Shown: positions 36,992 to 44,718 of the stretch, in pieces
Layout of the letters: every line of letters starts with the position of its first letter
Numbering within the stretch: the first letter of the stretch is position 1
Assembly: GCF_026410545.1 (NCBI RefSeq)
Contig: NZ_JAPMIT010000001.1
Location: 868,001 to 932,000, forward strand
Direction: 5' to 3'
Source: Microbacterium sp. STN6
GTDB taxonomy: Bacteria > Actinomycetota > Actinomycetes > Actinomycetales > Microbacteriaceae
Length of the DNA: 64,000 bases
Program-made: the position numbers and the translations under genes
Notes under the pieces: model-generated
What the model was told of the DNA's origin: nothing
Databases searched by the model: none
What the model saw: only the letters and a program-made list of their open reading frames with translations

Positions 36992-38725
36992 TCAGTCATA
37001 GCGCGCCTCCGCAAGCCAGCGGTCGCCCTCCTGCAGCAGCAGCCAGGCCTCGCCGGTGTCGTCGACCACCTGGAAGCGGTGCAGCCGCCGTGCCGAGGCG
37101 CGATCCCACCACCGCTCGTCGACCGACCACGGGCCGGCCCAGGCCGTGACGGCGCGCAGCTGCGGCACGAGCAGCGCGGGTGGCTCCGCGTCGGCGGCCT
37201 GCCCTGTGTTGGGTCGCCCTGCGTTGGGCCGCCCCGCGTTGGGCCGCACATCGGCGGCCTGCCCGTCGACCCCGACCTGCGCGAGCGGCGCGGATACCCG
37301 TCCGCGCTCATCCACGGTGACGCTCTCGCCGGCGGGGCTTCTCACCACCGCCGGCCGCGGCGGCGAGAACACGCGAGCCGGCAGCGGGGGAGGCAGCTGC
37401 CCGGGCCACGGGCGACGGCGTGATGCGGCAGCATCCGCTGGCTCTCGGTCGCCCCAGGCCACCAGCACGGCGCGTTCGGCGAGCATGCGACCGCCGCCGA
37501 GAACGGGAGTCACCACCGCGTCGTGACCGAGCAGCCCCTGCACGCGGGAGAGCCCGTGGTGGATGCGCTCGTCGGGCGCCGAACCCCAGAGGCCCTCTTC
37601 GTGGTTGCTCGCCGCATCCCTGCTGCCGGGGCTGACCGCAACTCGGCAGATGGCCGAGCTCAGGGCACCCGCCGCGCTTCCCGAGCCCTGCAGCTGCCAG
37701 CGCACGCGATCGAGCACGTCGGAGGCGGTGAACCAGCGCGGGTGCTGCCATTCCCTCTCGGAGACCTGCCCCGATTCGCTCCGAATGCTCACCCGCACCG
37801 CTGTGCAGACCTCGTGCATGGCGCTGACCTGCGCGATGAAGCGCTCCGCCGCCGTGCGGAACGCGAAGGTCACCTGGTCGATGCGCTCAAGCGGGGGTTC
37901 GAGATCGATGCCGACATCGAGATCTCTCTGCGGAGCGCGCGGCGTGATGCCGCTGGTCGTGTCGCCGCCGGCCAACGCATGCGCGTGCGCGCCGACTTCG
38001 CCGAAGCGCTGGCGCACCTGCGCGGCGTCGAGCGCGGCGAAGTCGCCGAGGCTACGCAGACCGAGCCGCACCAGCAGCGTCGTCAACCCCGGATCTCCCA
38101 GGATGCCGACCGGAAGCGGGGCGAGAAAGCGCGCAGCCTCGCCCATCGGCACGATGTGTATCGACTCAGCGCCCGAGATCGACTCAGTGCCCGAGATCGA
38201 CTCGGCGCCCGAGATCGACTCCGGATGCCGCGCGGCCTGCTCGGCTGCGAAGATGCCGTCGGCGATGCCGATGCGGCACCCCCTCAGCCCGAATGCCGCC
38301 AACTCGCCCAGCAGCCGCTGCACCGCCTCCCGCTCGCCGCCATAGAAGCGAGCGGGCCCCCGGGCGCGGATCGCACACAGGCCGGGCCGGATGGGCTGCA
38401 CCCCCGGCATGAGCGCTTCCACGAGAGCCAGTACCGGTTCGAAGGCGCGGGCGTCGAGAACCGGGTCGTAGGCGATCGTGCGGAGTTCGGGGCAGCGGGC
38501 CTGGGCCTCCCGCACGCGCAGCCCGCGGCGCACGGCGCTCGTGCGGGCGCTCGCGGAGCACGCGTAGACGCGCCCGCGGTCGATGACGGCGACCGGCGCA
38601 CCATCGTCGATGTCGTCGCCCGCGCGGGCGAGGGCGGCGGCGTGAGCGGTCTGCAGGGCGGCGACGACCGGCCAGTCTGGCACCCAGAGCACGATGGCGC
38701 GAGCGGAGGAGGAGGGGGCGGGCAT
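36992..38725 (-). CDS. imuB: ImuB, Y-family polymerase-like translesion protein
   Basis: 577 residues with the Y-family fold (IVLWVPDWPVVAALQTAHAA; MPGVQPIRPGLCAI; GLRSLGDFAALDAAQVRQRF). The acidic catalytic residues of real Y polymerases are missing: the SIDE-like motif reads RARGPARFYGGE. As in other ImuB proteins it likely serves as the adaptor linking DnaE2 to the sliding clamp. Two repeat inserts are present: three and a half copies of SGAESI (38160-38222) and three of RPNAG (37206-37250). It begins right after the imuA stop. Confidence 0.9.
   Translation of the reverse strand: MPAPSSSARAIVLWVPDWPVVAALQTAHAAALARAGDDIDDGAPVAVIDRGRVYACSASARTSAVRRGLRVREAQARCPELRTIAYDPVLDARAFEPVLALVEALMPGVQPIRPGLCAIRARGPARFYGGEREAVQRLLGELAAFGLRGCRIGIADGIFAAEQAARHPESISGAESISGTESISGAESIHIVPMGEAARFLAPLPVGILGDPGLTTLLVRLGLRSLGDFAALDAAQVRQRFGEVGAHAHALAGGDTTSGITPRAPQRDLDVGIDLEPPLERIDQVTFAFRTAAERFIAQVSAMHEVCTAVRVSIRSESGQVSEREWQHPRWFTASDVLDRVRWQLQGSGSAAGALSSAICRVAVSPGSRDAASNHEEGLWGSAPDERIHHGLSRVQGLLGHDAVVTPVLGGGRMLAERAVLVAWGDREPADAAASRRRPWPGQLPPPLPARVFSPPRPAVVRSPAGESVTVDERGRVSAPLAQVGVDGQAADVRPNAGRPNAGRPNTGQAADAEPPALLVPQLRAVTAWAGPWSVDERWWDRASARRLHRFQVVDDTGEAWLLLQEGDRWLAEARYD
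37206..37250 (-). repeat. 15-base coding tandem repeat in imuB, 3 units
   Basis: Units GTGTTGGGTCGCCCT, GCGTTGGGCCGCCCC and GCGTTGGGCCGCACA (plus strand) encode RPNAG/RPNAG/RPNTG-like repeats in the C-terminal linker of ImuB. Confidence 0.85.
38160..38222 (-). repeat. 18-base coding tandem repeat in imuB, 3.5 units
   Basis: ATCGACTCAGCGCCCGAG (plus strand) is repeated with single-base changes, encoding ESISGA three times in the polymerase-like domain. Confidence 0.9.
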
Positions 38726-39448
38726 CTAGACCACCGTCCTCAGCAGGGGCTCGTCAGTGCTGCCGGAGGCATCCCACGGCAGCGCGCCCTCCGGCCTGTC
38801 GACCGCGACCAGCCGCGGGGCCGCCTCAAGGCCCGCGTTCCCGCCGGGCAGCCACAGGCGCCCGCGTCGGCGCCGGCCCGTATCGGCACCGCTCGCCACG
38901 GTCACCGTCACGCTGCGCTGTCTCAGCCGGCCGAACCCCGCGCCGATGCCGCTCCACGAGCCGGTCTCGACGCTCAGCCTTGCCTCGCTCTGGGGCCATG
39001 GCCCGACGGCGATCAGGGTCGCGCCGCGCTGTCGCAGGCGGGCGGCGAGCCGCGCGGCATCCGCTTCATTGACACGCCCACGTGGCTGCGTGACGACGAC
39101 GGGCAGAACGTCGACGAGCGCGGCCGTCACCGTGAGCCACTGGTCGCCCGGGTTCGGCACCAGCACCAGGCGCTGCAGGTCGATGCCGAACCCGGCGGCG
39201 GCCTCCACCCCGAAGTCGGGCACGCCCACGACGCCGCACCACGAGCCGGCCTCGCTCGGCCCCGCGAGCATGGCCATGACGAGCGCGTGGGATTCGATGA
39301 CCGAGTACGCCGACCCCGCCCGCATGGCCCCGCCGGGCAGCAGTTCGGCGAGGGGAGGCAGGGTCGGCAGCGCGCGCTCATCGAGCGTGCGGCGCTGCAT
39401 CTGCGTGATGCGCGCCTGCAACGCCTGTACGCGCTCAGAACCGGTCAT
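38726..39448 (-). CDS. imuA: ImuA-like RecA-fold SOS mutagenesis protein
   Basis: 240 residues, first gene of the mutasome operon. It resembles the actinobacterial ImuA proteins, a RecA/SulA-like fold without a clear Walker A (GSAYSVIESHALVMAMLAGP lies where the P-loop would be), plus the conserved start VQALQARITQMQRRTLDERA. It is required for damage-induced mutation together with ImuB and DnaE2. ATG 39448 is chosen because a promoter with an SOS box ends right before it, giving a leaderless message; an ATG at 39466 lies inside the SOS box. Confidence 0.85.
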   Translation of the reverse strand: MTGSERVQALQARITQMQRRTLDERALPTLPPLAELLPGGAMRAGSAYSVIESHALVMAMLAGPSEAGSWCGVVGVPDFGVEAAAGFGIDLQRLVLVPNPGDQWLTVTAALVDVLPVVVTQPRGRVNEADAARLAARLRQRGATLIAVGPWPQSEARLSVETGSWSGIGAGFGRLRQRSVTVTVASGADTGRRRRGRLWLPGGNAGLEAAPRLVAVDRPEGALPWDASGSTDEPLLRTVV

Positions 39449-39454
39449 GCCCTC

Positions 39455-39483
39455 ATATTCGAACATATGTTCGACTATGTCAA
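39455..39483 (-). promoter_or_regulatory. imuA promoter with LexA operator in the spacer
   Basis: On the minus strand: TTGACA (39483-39478), 17 bases, GAATAT (39460-39455). The perfect SOS box at 39459-39474 fills the spacer, so bound LexA would block RNA polymerase directly. Confidence 0.7.
39459..39474. promoter_or_regulatory. SOS box (LexA operator)
   Basis: TCGAACATATGTTCGA is a perfect 16-base palindrome and matches the Gram-positive/actinobacterial SOS box CGAACRNRYGTTYG. It stands upstream of imuA and within the gap to the divergent AraC-like gene. Confidence 0.9.
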
Positions 39484-39522
39484 TTGCCACCGACACTGTG
39501 TTCATGCCCGGCCTCTCGGTGC

Positions 39523-39528
39523 TACCGT
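39523..39528 (+). promoter_or_regulatory. -10 box of a leaderless gene
   Basis: TACCGT lies seven bases before ATG 39536; TTCATG at 39501-39506, 16 bases before it, may be the -35. Confidence 0.5.
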
Positions 39529-39535
39529 CATCTCC

Positions 39536-39979
39536 ATGACCCCGCAGGAGATCGAGCGACTCACGCTCCTGCGCCGCGCCCGCGATCTCATCGATCGCGA
39601 GTACGCGCAGCCTCTCGACGTGCCCACGATCGCCCGGCGCGCTCACATGTCGCCCGCGCACTTCTCCCGGCAGTTCCGTGCGGCCTACGGCGAGACGCCG
39701 TACAGCTACCTCATGACCAGACGCATCGAGCGCGCCATGGAACTGCTACGGCAGGGCATGAGCGTCACCGATGCGTGCATGGCCGTCGGCTGTACGTCGC
39801 TGGGTTCATTCAGTGCTCGTTTCACCGAAATCGTCGGCCTGAACCCCCGTGAATATCGGATGCGCGAGTACACCGCCGTCGCCGGCATCCCCGGCTGCGT
39901 GGTCAAGGCCCATGCGCGGCCGGTCCGGCTCACCGCATCGAGCAGGATCCGAGAAGCATCCGCTTCACACGCTCAATAG
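39536..39979 (+). CDS. AraC-family DNA-binding regulator, HTH domain only
   Basis: 147 residues. Residues 15-105 form the two helix-turn-helix AraC domain (LDVPTIARRAHMSPAHFSRQ and VTDACMAVGCTSLGSFSARF, then VGLNPREYR). There is no ligand-binding domain, as in MarA/SoxS-size regulators. The short tail is basic. It is followed ten bases later by the VOC gene, which has its own leaderless promoter, and it is the likely regulator of that gene. Confidence 0.88.
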   Translation: MTPQEIERLTLLRRARDLIDREYAQPLDVPTIARRAHMSPAHFSRQFRAAYGETPYSYLMTRRIERAMELLRQGMSVTDACMAVGCTSLGSFSARFTEIVGLNPREYRMREYTAVAGIPGCVVKAHARPVRLTASSRIREASASHAQ

Positions 39980-39982
39980 CGT
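39977..39982 (+). promoter_or_regulatory. -10 box of a leaderless gene
   Basis: TAGCGT lies six bases before ATG 39989 of the VOC gene and overlaps the stop of the AraC-like gene. Confidence 0.5.
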
Positions 39983-39988
39983 GGCGTC

Positions 39989-40393
39989 ATGAGCATTTCA
40001 CTTCAGTACACGAATATCACCGTCAACGATGTGGACGAGTCCCTGGGCTTCTATCGCGACGCCCTTGGCCTTGAGGTGCAGAACGACGTGGGGAACGGCG
40101 GATTCCGCTGGGTCACGCTCGGTACGCCCGGGCAGCCGGGCCTCGGCATCGTCATCTCCGAGCCGCACGCCGGCCGGCCGAAGGCGGATGGCGACGCCCT
40201 GCAGGAGCTGCTTGTCAAGGGCGTGCTGCCCATCATCGTCTTCAGCACGAGCGACCTCGATGCGACCTTCGAACAGGTGCGCGCCTCGGGGGCCGAGGTG
40301 TTGCAGGAACCCATCGATCAGTCGTGGGGCCCGCGCGATTGTGCGTTCCGAGACCCGTCGGGCAACACCGTGCGCATCTCCCAGGCCGGCTGA
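39989..40393 (+). CDS. VOC (glyoxalase/bleomycin resistance) family protein
   Basis: 134 residues, two beta-alpha-beta-beta-beta repeats (ITVNDVDESLGFYRDALGLE and later FRDPSGNTVRISQ). Such proteins are metal enzymes or binding proteins for small toxic ligands. Together with the AraC-like regulator just upstream it looks like a regulator-effector pair. Confidence 0.88.
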   Translation: MSISLQYTNITVNDVDESLGFYRDALGLEVQNDVGNGGFRWVTLGTPGQPGLGIVISEPHAGRPKADGDALQELLVKGVLPIIVFSTSDLDATFEQVRASGAEVLQEPIDQSWGPRDCAFRDPSGNTVRISQAG

Positions 40394-40466
40394 TAACGCG
40401 GGGCAGCTAGCGCTCTTCTCTGCGCGTCTGATGTGCGTGCACTCCGTGAGGCCCGCGCCGTCCCGC

Positions 40467-40472
40467 TAGCGT
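40467..40472 (+). promoter_or_regulatory. -10 box of a leaderless gene
   Basis: TAGCGT lies six bases before ATG 40479 of the SDR gene, with no ribosome site in between. Confidence 0.5.
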
Positions 40473-40478
40473 TGAATC

Positions 40479-41189
40479 ATGACGAACGAGACGAACACCG
40501 CATTGATCGTCGGCGCCTCCCGAGGCCTCGGCCTGGCTATCGTCGAGGAGCTTGCGAAGCGCGGATGGCGGGTGATCGGAACCGTGCGAGACCTCGCTGC
40601 CGCAACCCCTCTGCACGAGGCCGCCGCGCGCTCGGGCGGCCGGATCACCGTGGAGGAGCTCGACATCACGAAGCCAGAGCAGTTGCCTCCGCTTCACGAG
40701 AGGCTGGCGGGCGGGGTCGGCAGCGAGCTCGCAATCCTGTTCGTCAATGCGGGCACAACCAACAACGAGGAGACGCCGATCGGCAGCGTGCCCACCTCGG
40801 ACTTCATTGACGTGATGGTCACGAACGCGCTCAGCCCGATGCGGGTCATCGAGGCGCTGCAGGACCTCGTGCCGAGTGACGGCCTCATCGGGGCGATGAC
40901 CTCGGGCCAGGGCAGCATCACGAACAACACGAGGGGATCTCGGGAGGTGTATCGAGGAAGCAAGGCGGCCCTCAACCAGTTCATGCGCAGCTTCGCGGTG
41001 CGTCAGGCCGACACGGATCGCGCCATGCTCCTCATGGCGCCGGGCTGGATCAAGACCGCCCTCGGTGGCGACGACGCACCGTTCACGATCGACGAGAACG
41101 TTCCGAAGATCGTCGACGTCATGCTCGCCAAGCGCAGCGTGCCCGGCCTCGAGTACCTCGACTTCCGCGGAACGACCGTTCCCTGGTGA
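40479..41189 (+). CDS. short-chain dehydrogenase/reductase
   Basis: 236 residues. The cofactor motif is IVGASRGLGLAIVEEL; the catalytic Ser and Tyr-Lys are in MTSGQGSI and VYRGSKAALNQFM. A C-terminal SDR tail without the usual VDGG is present (EYLDFRGTTVPW). The sequence resembles the sniffer/CsgA-type reductases. Substrate unknown. Confidence 0.85.
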   Translation: MTNETNTALIVGASRGLGLAIVEELAKRGWRVIGTVRDLAAATPLHEAAARSGGRITVEELDITKPEQLPPLHERLAGGVGSELAILFVNAGTTNNEETPIGSVPTSDFIDVMVTNALSPMRVIEALQDLVPSDGLIGAMTSGQGSITNNTRGSREVYRGSKAALNQFMRSFAVRQADTDRAMLLMAPGWIKTALGGDDAPFTIDENVPKIVDVMLAKRSVPGLEYLDFRGTTVPW

Positions 41190-41261
41190 GGCGAGGGGCG
41201 CCGGCTCGTCGTGCGTTTCGGCGTGTGCTTGCCCGCCTGCTTGCTTGTCGGCGGTCCGTCG

Positions 41262-41267
41262 TAGGCT
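41262..41267 (+). promoter_or_regulatory. -10 box of a leaderless gene
   Basis: TAGGCT lies six bases before ATG 41274. The start must be exact here because the catalytic Cys is residue 2, and a leaderless start guarantees this. Confidence 0.5.
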
Positions 41268-41273
41268 CGTCGC

Positions 41274-41972
41274 ATGTGCGGACGCTTCGCAATGGACAAG
41301 GAGACCGACGAACTCATCGCCGAGTTCGTGGGGGAGCACGGGCTGGCGAACCTCGAGAATTGGCGGCCGACCTACAACATCAGGCCGACCGATCCGGTGC
41401 CCGTCGTCATCGAATCCGCGCGTGACGGCGAGGTCACCCGCCGTCTCGAGAGCGCCCGCTGGTCGCTCGTTCCCTCGTTCTCGAAAGAGCTGAAGACCAA
41501 GTACCCCACGTTCAACGCGAGGGCGGAGGAGGCGGCGAGCAAGGCGTCGTTCGCGCCATCCGTGCGTTCCCGGCGTGCGATCATCCCGGCCACCGGCTAT
41601 TACGAGTGGCAGACCATAGGCAAGACGAAGACGCCATACTTCATCAGGCTGCCCGGCGACATCATGGGCCTCGCCGGGCTGTATTCGTGGTGGGCCGATC
41701 CTGCCCTCGCCAGGGACGACCCGGAACGGTGGCATCTGACCGCCACGATTCTCACCTCCGACGCGGTGCACACGCTCGAGCACATTCACGACCGCAATCC
41801 TGTGCCCCTGCCGCGTGAGCTGTGGGATCACTGGCTCGACCCCACGGTCGTCGGCGACCAGGCGCTTCTCGACGAGGCGGTGCGGGCGGCGGTCACGGTG
41901 GCCTCCTCGCTCGAGTTCTACGAGGTCGGGCCGGTCGTCGACGAGGGCCCGCACCTCATCGAGCCGCGCTGA
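41274..41972 (+). CDS. SRAP family DNA-protein crosslink protein (YedK/HMCES-like)
   Basis: 232 residues. It opens with MCGRF, where Cys2 becomes the nucleophile that traps abasic sites in single-stranded DNA. Other conserved parts are NIRPTDPVPVV, TFNARAEEA, PATGYYEW with the catalytic Glu, and HDRNPVPLP with the His. It protects abasic sites as a covalent crosslink. No SOS box is seen upstream, despite the traditional family name. Confidence 0.93.
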   Translation: MCGRFAMDKETDELIAEFVGEHGLANLENWRPTYNIRPTDPVPVVIESARDGEVTRRLESARWSLVPSFSKELKTKYPTFNARAEEAASKASFAPSVRSRRAIIPATGYYEWQTIGKTKTPYFIRLPGDIMGLAGLYSWWADPALARDDPERWHLTATILTSDAVHTLEHIHDRNPVPLPRELWDHWLDPTVVGDQALLDEAVRAAVTVASSLEFYEVGPVVDEGPHLIEPR

Positions 41973-42119
41973 ACCGCGGCGCTTGCCGCGCGCATCCGCT
42001 CGGCTGTGCTGCCGCAACCGCGGCCGGTCGTACGCGCACCTCGGTGCCTGCCCCGCGCATCCGCTCAGCGGCGGCATCGGCTGGCTCGCTAAGCTGTCGT
42101 GCGCGCAGAAGAAGGAGAC

Positions 42120-43100
42120 ATGCGAGGGATGCCTGAGAGCCCGGCGACGCCGACACCGTATGAGGTGCTCGGCATGAGCGCTTCCGCGAGTCAGGACGAG
42201 CTGCGCAGGGCGTACCGCAGGCTGCTGCGGGAGACGCACCCCGACACGGGAGGCAGCGCCGAGCGGTTTCAGGCGGTGCAGCATGCGTGGGAGCGGGTGG
42301 GCGACCCCGCCAGGCGAGCGGCGTACGATCGCGGCTCATCGAGCGGTACCGGGTCTGATTTCGATGCGGATTCGCCAGGGTACAGCCAGGGCACGGATGC
42401 CGCGGCCGGCGCCCGCCCGGCCGGTACCTCATCATCGGGCCACTCCCGGCCCCGCGGCTCGTCGTCGCCGCGCGCCCGCACCTATGGCCACCCCGGCGGA
42501 CACGCCAGGGAGCGGTTCCTCGCGCTGATGCAGGAATGGTCGGGCCGGGGCAGCGATCTCGACGATCCGTACGATCCGGCGCTCGTGCGCTCGGCGCCGC
42601 TCGAGATCCGCAGGCTGCTCGCGAAGGCGCTCGCCGAGGAGGCGACGGCTCGGAGCGTCACAGCCCTCGGCATCGGGTACACGCTCTGGAGCGCCGTCGC
42701 CACCGATGATCCCGGTTACGTGATCGACCACATCGTGCTCGGCCCGGCCGGGTTGTTCGCCCTGCGTTCGGAGGATTGGGGCGCATCCGTTCGTCTCGTC
42801 AAGGGCGAAGTGGCGGGGGAGGGCCTGGCGCTCGACGACCCCATCAAGACGCTGGTGCGCGCGGCGAAGCGCCTCGCGCGTTCGCTCGGCGTGCGATTCA
42901 CCGGCTATGGCATTGTGGTGCCGGATGAGGCGCTCGACGCGTCCATGGAGACCGTCGATCGCGGCCGCAACGCCGGCGCGGCGCTCGTCGGCCGGTCGCT
43001 TCTGCCGCTCGTGCTGCGCACCGGCGCGGGCGCCACGGTTGACATCGCCGACGTGTTCGAGGTGCGCACCCGGCTGCAGAACGGCCTGCGCCTGGTCTGA
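42120..43100 (+). CDS. J-domain protein with NERD-like C-terminal domain
   Basis: 326 residues. The N-terminal J domain (TPYEVLGMSASASQDELRRA) has the HPD motif (ETHPDTGG), so it can stimulate a DnaK. A Gly/Ser/Arg-rich disordered linker spans about residues 75-130. The C-terminal half (YVIDHIVLGPAGLFALRSED; FTGYGIVVPD) recalls NERD domains, nuclease-like folds, though the catalytic residues are not all evident. AAGGAG precedes ATG 42120 closely; ATG 42129 is an alternative. TAAGCT at 42090-42095 is a likely -10. Confidence 0.7.
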   Translation: MRGMPESPATPTPYEVLGMSASASQDELRRAYRRLLRETHPDTGGSAERFQAVQHAWERVGDPARRAAYDRGSSSGTGSDFDADSPGYSQGTDAAAGARPAGTSSSGHSRPRGSSSPRARTYGHPGGHARERFLALMQEWSGRGSDLDDPYDPALVRSAPLEIRRLLAKALAEEATARSVTALGIGYTLWSAVATDDPGYVIDHIVLGPAGLFALRSEDWGASVRLVKGEVAGEGLALDDPIKTLVRAAKRLARSLGVRFTGYGIVVPDEALDASMETVDRGRNAGAALVGRSLLPLVLRTGAGATVDIADVFEVRTRLQNGLRLV

Positions 43101-43153
43101 CATGGCCTGGTGCAGCGCCGTCGCATCACGCTGTCGCGTCACGCCGTCGCACG

Positions 43154-43227
43154 CAATCGCAGCAACGGGTCGGGCCGAATCGCGGGTTCCCTTCCGAAAC
43201 ACCCGCGATTCGACCCGACCCGATTGC
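43154..43227. terminator. large bidirectional terminator
   Basis: Arms of 21 bases (43167-43187 and 43201-43221) pair with one mismatch around a 13-base loop. An outer GCAATC (43153-43158) can also pair with GATTGC (43222-43227). It stands between the convergent J-domain and formaldehyde dehydrogenase genes and should stop transcription from both sides. Confidence 0.8.
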
Positions 43228-43249
43228 CTTACGGCCGCAGCCGCCCTCC

Positions 43250-44467
43250 TCAGGCGGCGTCGAGGTACCCGTTCGGGTTCAGCACATACTTCGTCGCGGC
43301 ACCCTTGTCGAACTCCTCGTACCCGCGCGGCGCGTCGTCAAGGCTGATCGCCTTCGCGTTCACGTTCTTCGCAATGTGCACCTTGTCGGCGAGGATCGCG
43401 CGCATGAGCCCGAAGTTGTACTTCATCACTGGGCACTGCCCGGTCGTGAACGACAGCGACCGTGCCCATCCGGCCCCCAGGTTAAGGGAGAGCGAGCCCG
43501 TCTTCGCCGCCTCGTCAACGCCGCCCGGGTCACCCGTGACGTACAGTCCCGGAATGCCGAGTGCGCCGCCCGCCGCCGTCAGCGTCATCAGAGAGTTGAG
43601 CACGGTCGCCGGAGCCTCCTTGGCGCCCTCGCCGTGCCCTTTCGCCTCGAAGCCGACCGCGTCGACCGCGCAGTCCACTTCAGGAACGCCCAGAATCTGC
43701 TCGATCTGGTCGGCCGGGTCGCCCTTGGTCAGGTCGACGGTCTCGCATCCGAAGCTCGCCGCCTGCCGCAGCCTGCCCTCGTTCATGTCGCCGACGATCA
43801 CGGTCGCCGCCCCCAACAGCAGAGCGGATGTCGCCGCCGCGAGGCCCACGGGCCCCGCGCCCGCGATGTACACGGTCGATCCCGTACCCACGCCGGCGCT
43901 GACCGCGCCGTGGTACCCGGTGGGGAAGATGTCCGAGAGCATCGCCAGATCGAGGATCTTCTCCATCGCCTGATCCTTGTCGGGGAATACGAGGAGGTTC
44001 CAGTCAGCGTAGGGCACGAGCACGTAGTTGGCCTGGCCGCCGACCCAGCCCCCCATGTCGACGTACCCGTATGCGCTGCCCGGTCGATCCGGGTTCACGT
44101 TGAGACAGACGCCGGTCTTGCGTTCCTTGCAGTTCTTGCAGCGTCCGCATGAGATGTTGAACGGCACCGACACGAGGTCGCCGACCTTGACGAACTCCAC
44201 GTCAGGGCCGGTCTCGACCACCTCTCCTGTGATCTCGTGGCCGAGCACGAGATCGACCGGCGCCGTGGTGCGACCGCGCACCATGTGCTGATCCGAGCCG
44301 CAGATGTTCGTTGCGACGGTCTTGATGATGGCGCCGTGCGGAACCTTGCGGCCCACGTTGGCCGGGTTCACCCCCGGCCCATCCTTCAGTTCGAAGGTCG
44401 GGTAGTCGATGTCGATGACCTCGACCTTGCCCGGTCCCTTGTACGCCACAGCTCTGTTGTCTGACAC
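43250..44467 (-). CDS. fdhA: glutathione-independent formaldehyde dehydrogenase
   Basis: 405 residues of the zinc alcohol dehydrogenase superfamily, closely matching the Pseudomonas putida enzyme that oxidises formaldehyde to formate with tightly bound NAD. Zinc ligands are in TNICGSDQHMVRG and GHEITGEVVE; the structural zinc lobe is SCGRCKNCKERKTGVC; the NAD loop is YIAGAGPVGLAAA. GTG 44467 is the better start because AAGGA lies six bases before it; ATG 44482 lies upstream and contains that ribosome site. It offers formaldehyde detoxification. Confidence 0.9.
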   Translation of the reverse strand: MSDNRAVAYKGPGKVEVIDIDYPTFELKDGPGVNPANVGRKVPHGAIIKTVATNICGSDQHMVRGRTTAPVDLVLGHEITGEVVETGPDVEFVKVGDLVSVPFNISCGRCKNCKERKTGVCLNVNPDRPGSAYGYVDMGGWVGGQANYVLVPYADWNLLVFPDKDQAMEKILDLAMLSDIFPTGYHGAVSAGVGTGSTVYIAGAGPVGLAAATSALLLGAATVIVGDMNEGRLRQAASFGCETVDLTKGDPADQIEQILGVPEVDCAVDAVGFEAKGHGEGAKEAPATVLNSLMTLTAAGGALGIPGLYVTGDPGGVDEAAKTGSLSLNLGAGWARSLSFTTGQCPVMKYNFGLMRAILADKVHIAKNVNAKAISLDDAPRGYEEFDKGAATKYVLNPNGYLDAA

Positions 44468-44606
44468 GGTATTTCCTTCCACTCGCCCAGCTCCGCCCGG
44501 AGGGCGTGGTCTGTCGCGTGGAAGCCGTCCTCCTCGACGGCGCGTATCTCATGCGCAGGCACGCGCGCGTTGCGCACGTCGCCCTGAGCGGTATGGGATT
44601 TAGCCC

Positions 44607-44618
44607 CAGCCTAGGCTG
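44607..44618. promoter_or_regulatory. palindrome with -10 boxes on both strands
   Basis: CAGCCTAGGCTG is a perfect 12-base palindrome in the 250-base gap between fdhA and the secreted-protein gene. TAGGCT, the -10 word used elsewhere here, can be read on both strands, so it may hold overlapping divergent promoters or an operator. Confidence 0.35.
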
Positions 44619-44718
44619 CGCGCGTGGTAAAGGCCAGATGGCACGCATTCGGGGGTAGACGTTGTCTGGTTCGAGGGGTAGACCATGGGGAAACCGTGCT
44701 TCGCAGGGGGTGAAGAGC

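Noticed and set aside
44482-44482. ATG 44482 as the fdhA start
   Set aside because: AAGGA that would drive GTG 44467 lies within the first codons of that ATG, and there is no ribosome site before 44482.
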